From the NCBI GenBank assembly GCA_023392945.1, contig JAEWNB010000040.1, forward strand, positions 1 to 6,036: a stretch of DNA of 6,036 nucleotides, read 5' to 3'. The translations under genes and the position numbers were made by a program. The DNA comes from Bacteroidota bacterium (GTDB taxonomy: Bacteria; Bacteroidota; Bacteroidia; Bacteroidales; WCHB1-69). The stretch's first letter is position 1, and each line of letters opens with the position of its first letter. The notes under the pieces were generated by a model, which worked only from the letters and a program-made list of their open reading frames with translations, searched no databases and was not told where the DNA came from. Of this stretch, positions 5,317-6,036 are shown piece after piece.

Positions 5317-6024
5317 TTAGCTTCTTAGTAATGTTTTGAAATACAAAGGAATATCTGTTTTAAAACACATTTTTTTGTTTGTTTCAGGATGAATAATGGT
5401 AAGAGAATAAGAATGCAGTGCTAGTCTTTTAATTCCCTTTTCTGATATTCCGTATAGCTTGTCACCAACAATAGGATGACCCATTTCAGCCAAATGAACC
5501 CTAATCTGGTGCTTTCTCCCTGTTAAAAGATTGATTTCCAACAAGCTGTATTGATCCGATTCTTTCATTACATGATATCCGGTAACAGAATAGTTGCCTT
5601 TGGCGGGATCGCTGACAGAGAAAACTCTATATGCTTTGTTTTCAAATAAATATGATGATATTTCACCTTCTTTATCCTGCAATCTACCATGTACTACTGT
5701 AACATATTTCTTTTGGAAATCCTGCCAGTTGTCTTGTAAAAAACGCTTTGTATAATCATTTTTGGCAAAAATCAAAATACCTGAAGCGTCTCTGTCTAAA
5801 CGATGGACTATAAACACCCTGTTTTTTGATCGCGCATTTCCCTTTTTAACGTACTCATTCAAAAGAAAATAAGCAGTGTTTTCTTTTTCCCTTTCGGTGC
5901 CCATTGTCAAAAGTCCTGATATTTTATCAACTACAATAATATCATGATCCTCATAAAGAATTGTAAGTCCTTTCGGTTGGTGTTTTTTTGAAGGTTTTTT
6001 GAAGATGGGGGGTTTTTCTTGCAT
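5317..6024 (-). CDS. RluA-family RNA pseudouridine synthase
   Basis: A complete 235-aa protein, ATG at 6024-6022 and stop TAA at 5319-5317. It converts specific uridines in structured RNA (23S rRNA and/or tRNA in this family) to pseudouridine, in the cytoplasm. The N-terminal YEDHDIIVVDK block (24-34) is followed by the catalytic motif HRLDRDASG (74-82) with the nucleophile Asp77, the KKYVTVVHGR segment (105-114) carrying the conserved Tyr107, and the C-terminal LLTGRKHQIRVHLAEMGHPI motif (166-185) with GDKLYG (187-192). There is no N-terminal S4 RNA-binding domain: only a Lys/Pro-rich tail of about 20 residues precedes the core, so it resembles the short RluA form rather than RluC/RluD. The substrate uridine cannot be told from sequence, so no symbol is given. 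No Shine-Dalgarno is visible in the 12 nt upstream, as is usual in Bacteroidota. The gene's promoter lies outside the window. Confidence 0.96.
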   Translation of the reverse strand: MQEKPPIFKKPSKKHQPKGLTILYEDHDIIVVDKISGLLTMGTEREKENTAYFLLNEYVKKGNARSKNRVFIVHRLDRDASGILIFAKNDYTKRFLQDNWQDFQKKYVTVVHGRLQDKEGEISSYLFENKAYRVFSVSDPAKGNYSVTGYHVMKESDQYSLLEINLLTGRKHQIRVHLAEMGHPIVGDKLYGISEKGIKRLALHSYSLTIIHPETNKKMCFKTDIPLYFKTLLRS

Positions 6025-6036
6025 GGTTATTGGTTT

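Noticed and set aside
5317..6024. S4 RNA-binding domain at the N terminus of the pseudouridine synthase
   Set aside because: Only about 20 Lys/Pro-rich residues precede the catalytic core, too short for an S4 domain, and there is no in-window upstream extension.

Overview
The window looks like a piece of a Bacteroidota (Bacteroidetes) chromosome. The DNA is AT-rich, the start codons have no Shine-Dalgarno sequence, and there is a Bacteroidota-type -7 element (TACTTTTG, fitting TAnnTTTG). A very large secreted protein has a 'MKK...GQ' signal peptide followed by alternating cleaved-adhesin (choice-of-anchor J) and fibronectin type III (FN3) domains. This architecture is common in large cell-surface or type IX-secreted proteins of the phylum. 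Both genes lie on the minus strand.

Layout, right to left (direction of transcription). Positions 6024-5317 hold a complete RluA-family RNA pseudouridine synthase (235 aa), a housekeeping RNA-modification enzyme. Positions 5316-5025 are a 292-bp intergenic region. It contains a perfect 18-bp-stem inverted repeat (5116-5154), probably the terminator of the synthase gene or an operator. It also contains a -7 promoter box (5086-5093) for the next gene, a 12-nt direct repeat at 5079-5090 and 5280-5291, and a short palindrome (5195-5208). Positions 5024-1 are one uninterrupted reading frame of 1674 codons that runs off the left edge of the window without a stop. Small open frames in this span, on either strand, are shadows of it.

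The giant protein starts with a signal peptide and an FN3 domain that appears to be split by an inserted beta-rich domain of about 210 residues. Five complete J+FN3 pairs follow, and then the start of a sixth J domain. The pairs have a higher-order structure: a block of two pairs repeats with a Cys-to-Cys period of exactly 1584 nt (528 residues), and nucleotide similarity is still visible. The J domains fall into two subtypes. Four cysteines recur at fixed places in each pair.

The two genes show no functional link. The adhesin has its own promoter and is probably transcribed separately from the synthase. No mobile element, CRISPR array, RNA gene or defence system is visible. The main interest is the domain evolution of the giant surface protein.
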